Source of the DNA: an uncultured Opitutia bacterium
GTDB lineage: Bacteria > Verrucomicrobiota > Verrucomicrobiia > Opitutales > Opitutaceae
Direction of reading: 5' to 3'
NCBI GenBank assembly: GCA_903900845.1
Contig: CAIUOU010000165.1
Span: 1 to 33,040 of the forward strand
DNA length: 33,040 bases
In this document: in pieces, positions 32,561-33,040 of the stretch
Layout of the letters: each line of letters begins with the position of its first letter
Numbering within the stretch: the stretch's first letter is position 1
Notes under the pieces: model-generated
What the model saw: the letters and a program-made list of their open reading frames with translations, nothing else
What the model was told of the DNA's origin: nothing
Databases searched by the model: none
Program-made: the position numbers and the translations under genes

Positions 32561-32597
32561 CCTTTATCCGTTTAATCCGTGGTATCTGTGGTTAAAT
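32561..32597 (+). repeat. Cassette D right arm (inverted 9-nt tandem words)
   Basis: Words ATCCGTTTA (32566), ATCCGTGGT (32575) and ATCTGTGGT (32584) are the reverse complement of the left-arm word family. The arm ends nine bases before the ATG of the next gene at 32607. Confidence 0.85.
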
Positions 32598-32606
32598 CTC
32601 CCCGGC

Positions 32607-33040
32607 ATGCAGGCGTGTGTTGACGAACCAGTCACAGGGACGCCGGTCGATCCGCTGTGCTTCCGTGTGCGAGGGTGGGCGCGGCCGCCGGGCGGATTTG
32701 CGGCGGGAGACGTCGTTGAAGCCTGGGCAGGCGGGCAAGTGATCGGCGCGACGGCGGCGGTGCACGAGCGTCCCGACGTCACCGCGGCGTTGGGCTTGCT
32801 GCCAGGTACCCGCAGCGGGTTCGAGTTTTTCGCCCATCATCCGTCGACGACCGGCGCAGTCTTCGAACTCCAACTCCGCGTGCGCCACACCGACGGCAGC
32901 CGCTCGGAACCGCTGGCCGTCACACGCGTCACCTCCATCGCGCGCGACTACCGCACGAACCACTTTGGTATCCTCCTAGACCAGAACACGACCGCGATCC
33001 AGCGGCGCGCCAACATCTGGGCGGTGGGACCTTCGCAGCA
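32607..33040 (+). CDS. Beta-sandwich-containing surface-glycan protein, 5' part (cut by window edge)
   Basis: An open frame of 144 codons runs from ATG 32607 to the window end with no stop. Residues about 15-110 form a strand-rich domain starting CFRVRGWARPPGG, with Arg-Pro-Asp-Val, Gly-Thr-Arg-Ser-Gly-Phe and a closing Val-Thr-Arg-Val. This spacing parallels the beta-sandwich of the preceding glycosyltransferase (IRGW, RLDV, AERCGW, closing Ala-Val-Arg). The sequence then enters a segment RDYRTNHFGILLDQNTTAIQ (about 115-134) that looks like the beginning of another domain, possibly a methyltransferase or glycosyltransferase; this cannot be decided from the visible part. Confidence 0.6.
   Translation, partial: MQACVDEPVTGTPVDPLCFRVRGWARPPGGFAAGDVVEAWAGGQVIGATAAVHERPDVTAALGLLPGTRSGFEFFAHHPSTTGAVFELQLRVRHTDGSRSEPLAVTRVTSIARDYRTNHFGILLDQNTTAIQRRANIWAVGPSQ

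Overview
The window is high-GC DNA from a free-living bacterium, most likely Verrucomicrobiota (Opitutaceae-like). I infer this from several signs: a PSCyt/PSD1 cytochrome gene paired with a DUF1501 gene, a type IV pilus/type II secretion-like pilM-N-O-P-secretin run, a tiny AURKAIP1/COX24-type ribosomal gene next to rpsT, scattered four-helix-bundle (23S rRNA intervening-sequence type) genes plus a GxxExxY gene, and many start codons preceded by pyrimidines instead of a Shine-Dalgarno sequence. Lineage is inferred from gene content only.

Layout. 1-4700 (minus): an assembly operon pilM, pilN, pilO, pilP, secretin and the start of one more exported protein, with overlapping or nearly touching genes. 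4904-5395 (minus): rpsT followed by a 33-residue basic ribosomal-type gene and an intrinsic terminator. 5484-8460: purine salvage, with a phosphoribosyltransferase (minus) divergent from a nucleoside hydrolase that is translationally coupled to an exported amidohydrolase/deaminase. 8688-16387 (plus): a four-gene block of exported proteins (PSCyt1/DUF1549/DUF1553 cytochrome, DUF1501, ThuA-like, LamG plus dimethylformamidase-like). 16644-18575: aroC and a degenerate P-loop protein. 18612-21576 (minus): GtrA-like and large glycosyltransferase-like membrane proteins. 21661-33040 (plus): a surface-glycan locus with a Gfo/Idh/MocA oxidoreductase, the four steps to GDP-D-glycero-alpha-D-manno-heptose (gmhA, hddA, gmhB, hddC), a transaldolase that could supply sedoheptulose-7-phosphate, a 1357-residue protein with three glycosyltransferase domains, and a truncated gene sharing its beta-sandwich domain.

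The most striking structure is in this last locus. Four small accessory genes (three mutually divergent four-helix-bundle proteins and one GxxExxY protein) sit in the gaps between pathway genes. Each is enclosed by inverted arms made of degenerate tandem words of 8 or 9 nucleotides; the word differs between cassettes but is shared by the two arms of one cassette. In three cassettes the right arm ends exactly at the start codon of the next pathway gene. One left arm supplies the last codons and stop of the preceding gene, and some arms contain the accessory gene's own start. A fifth arm pair with no gene lies at 8513-8572. The units look like intervening-sequence elements inserted into operons instead of rRNA. 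No reverse transcriptase, transposase, tRNA, rRNA or CRISPR array was seen.
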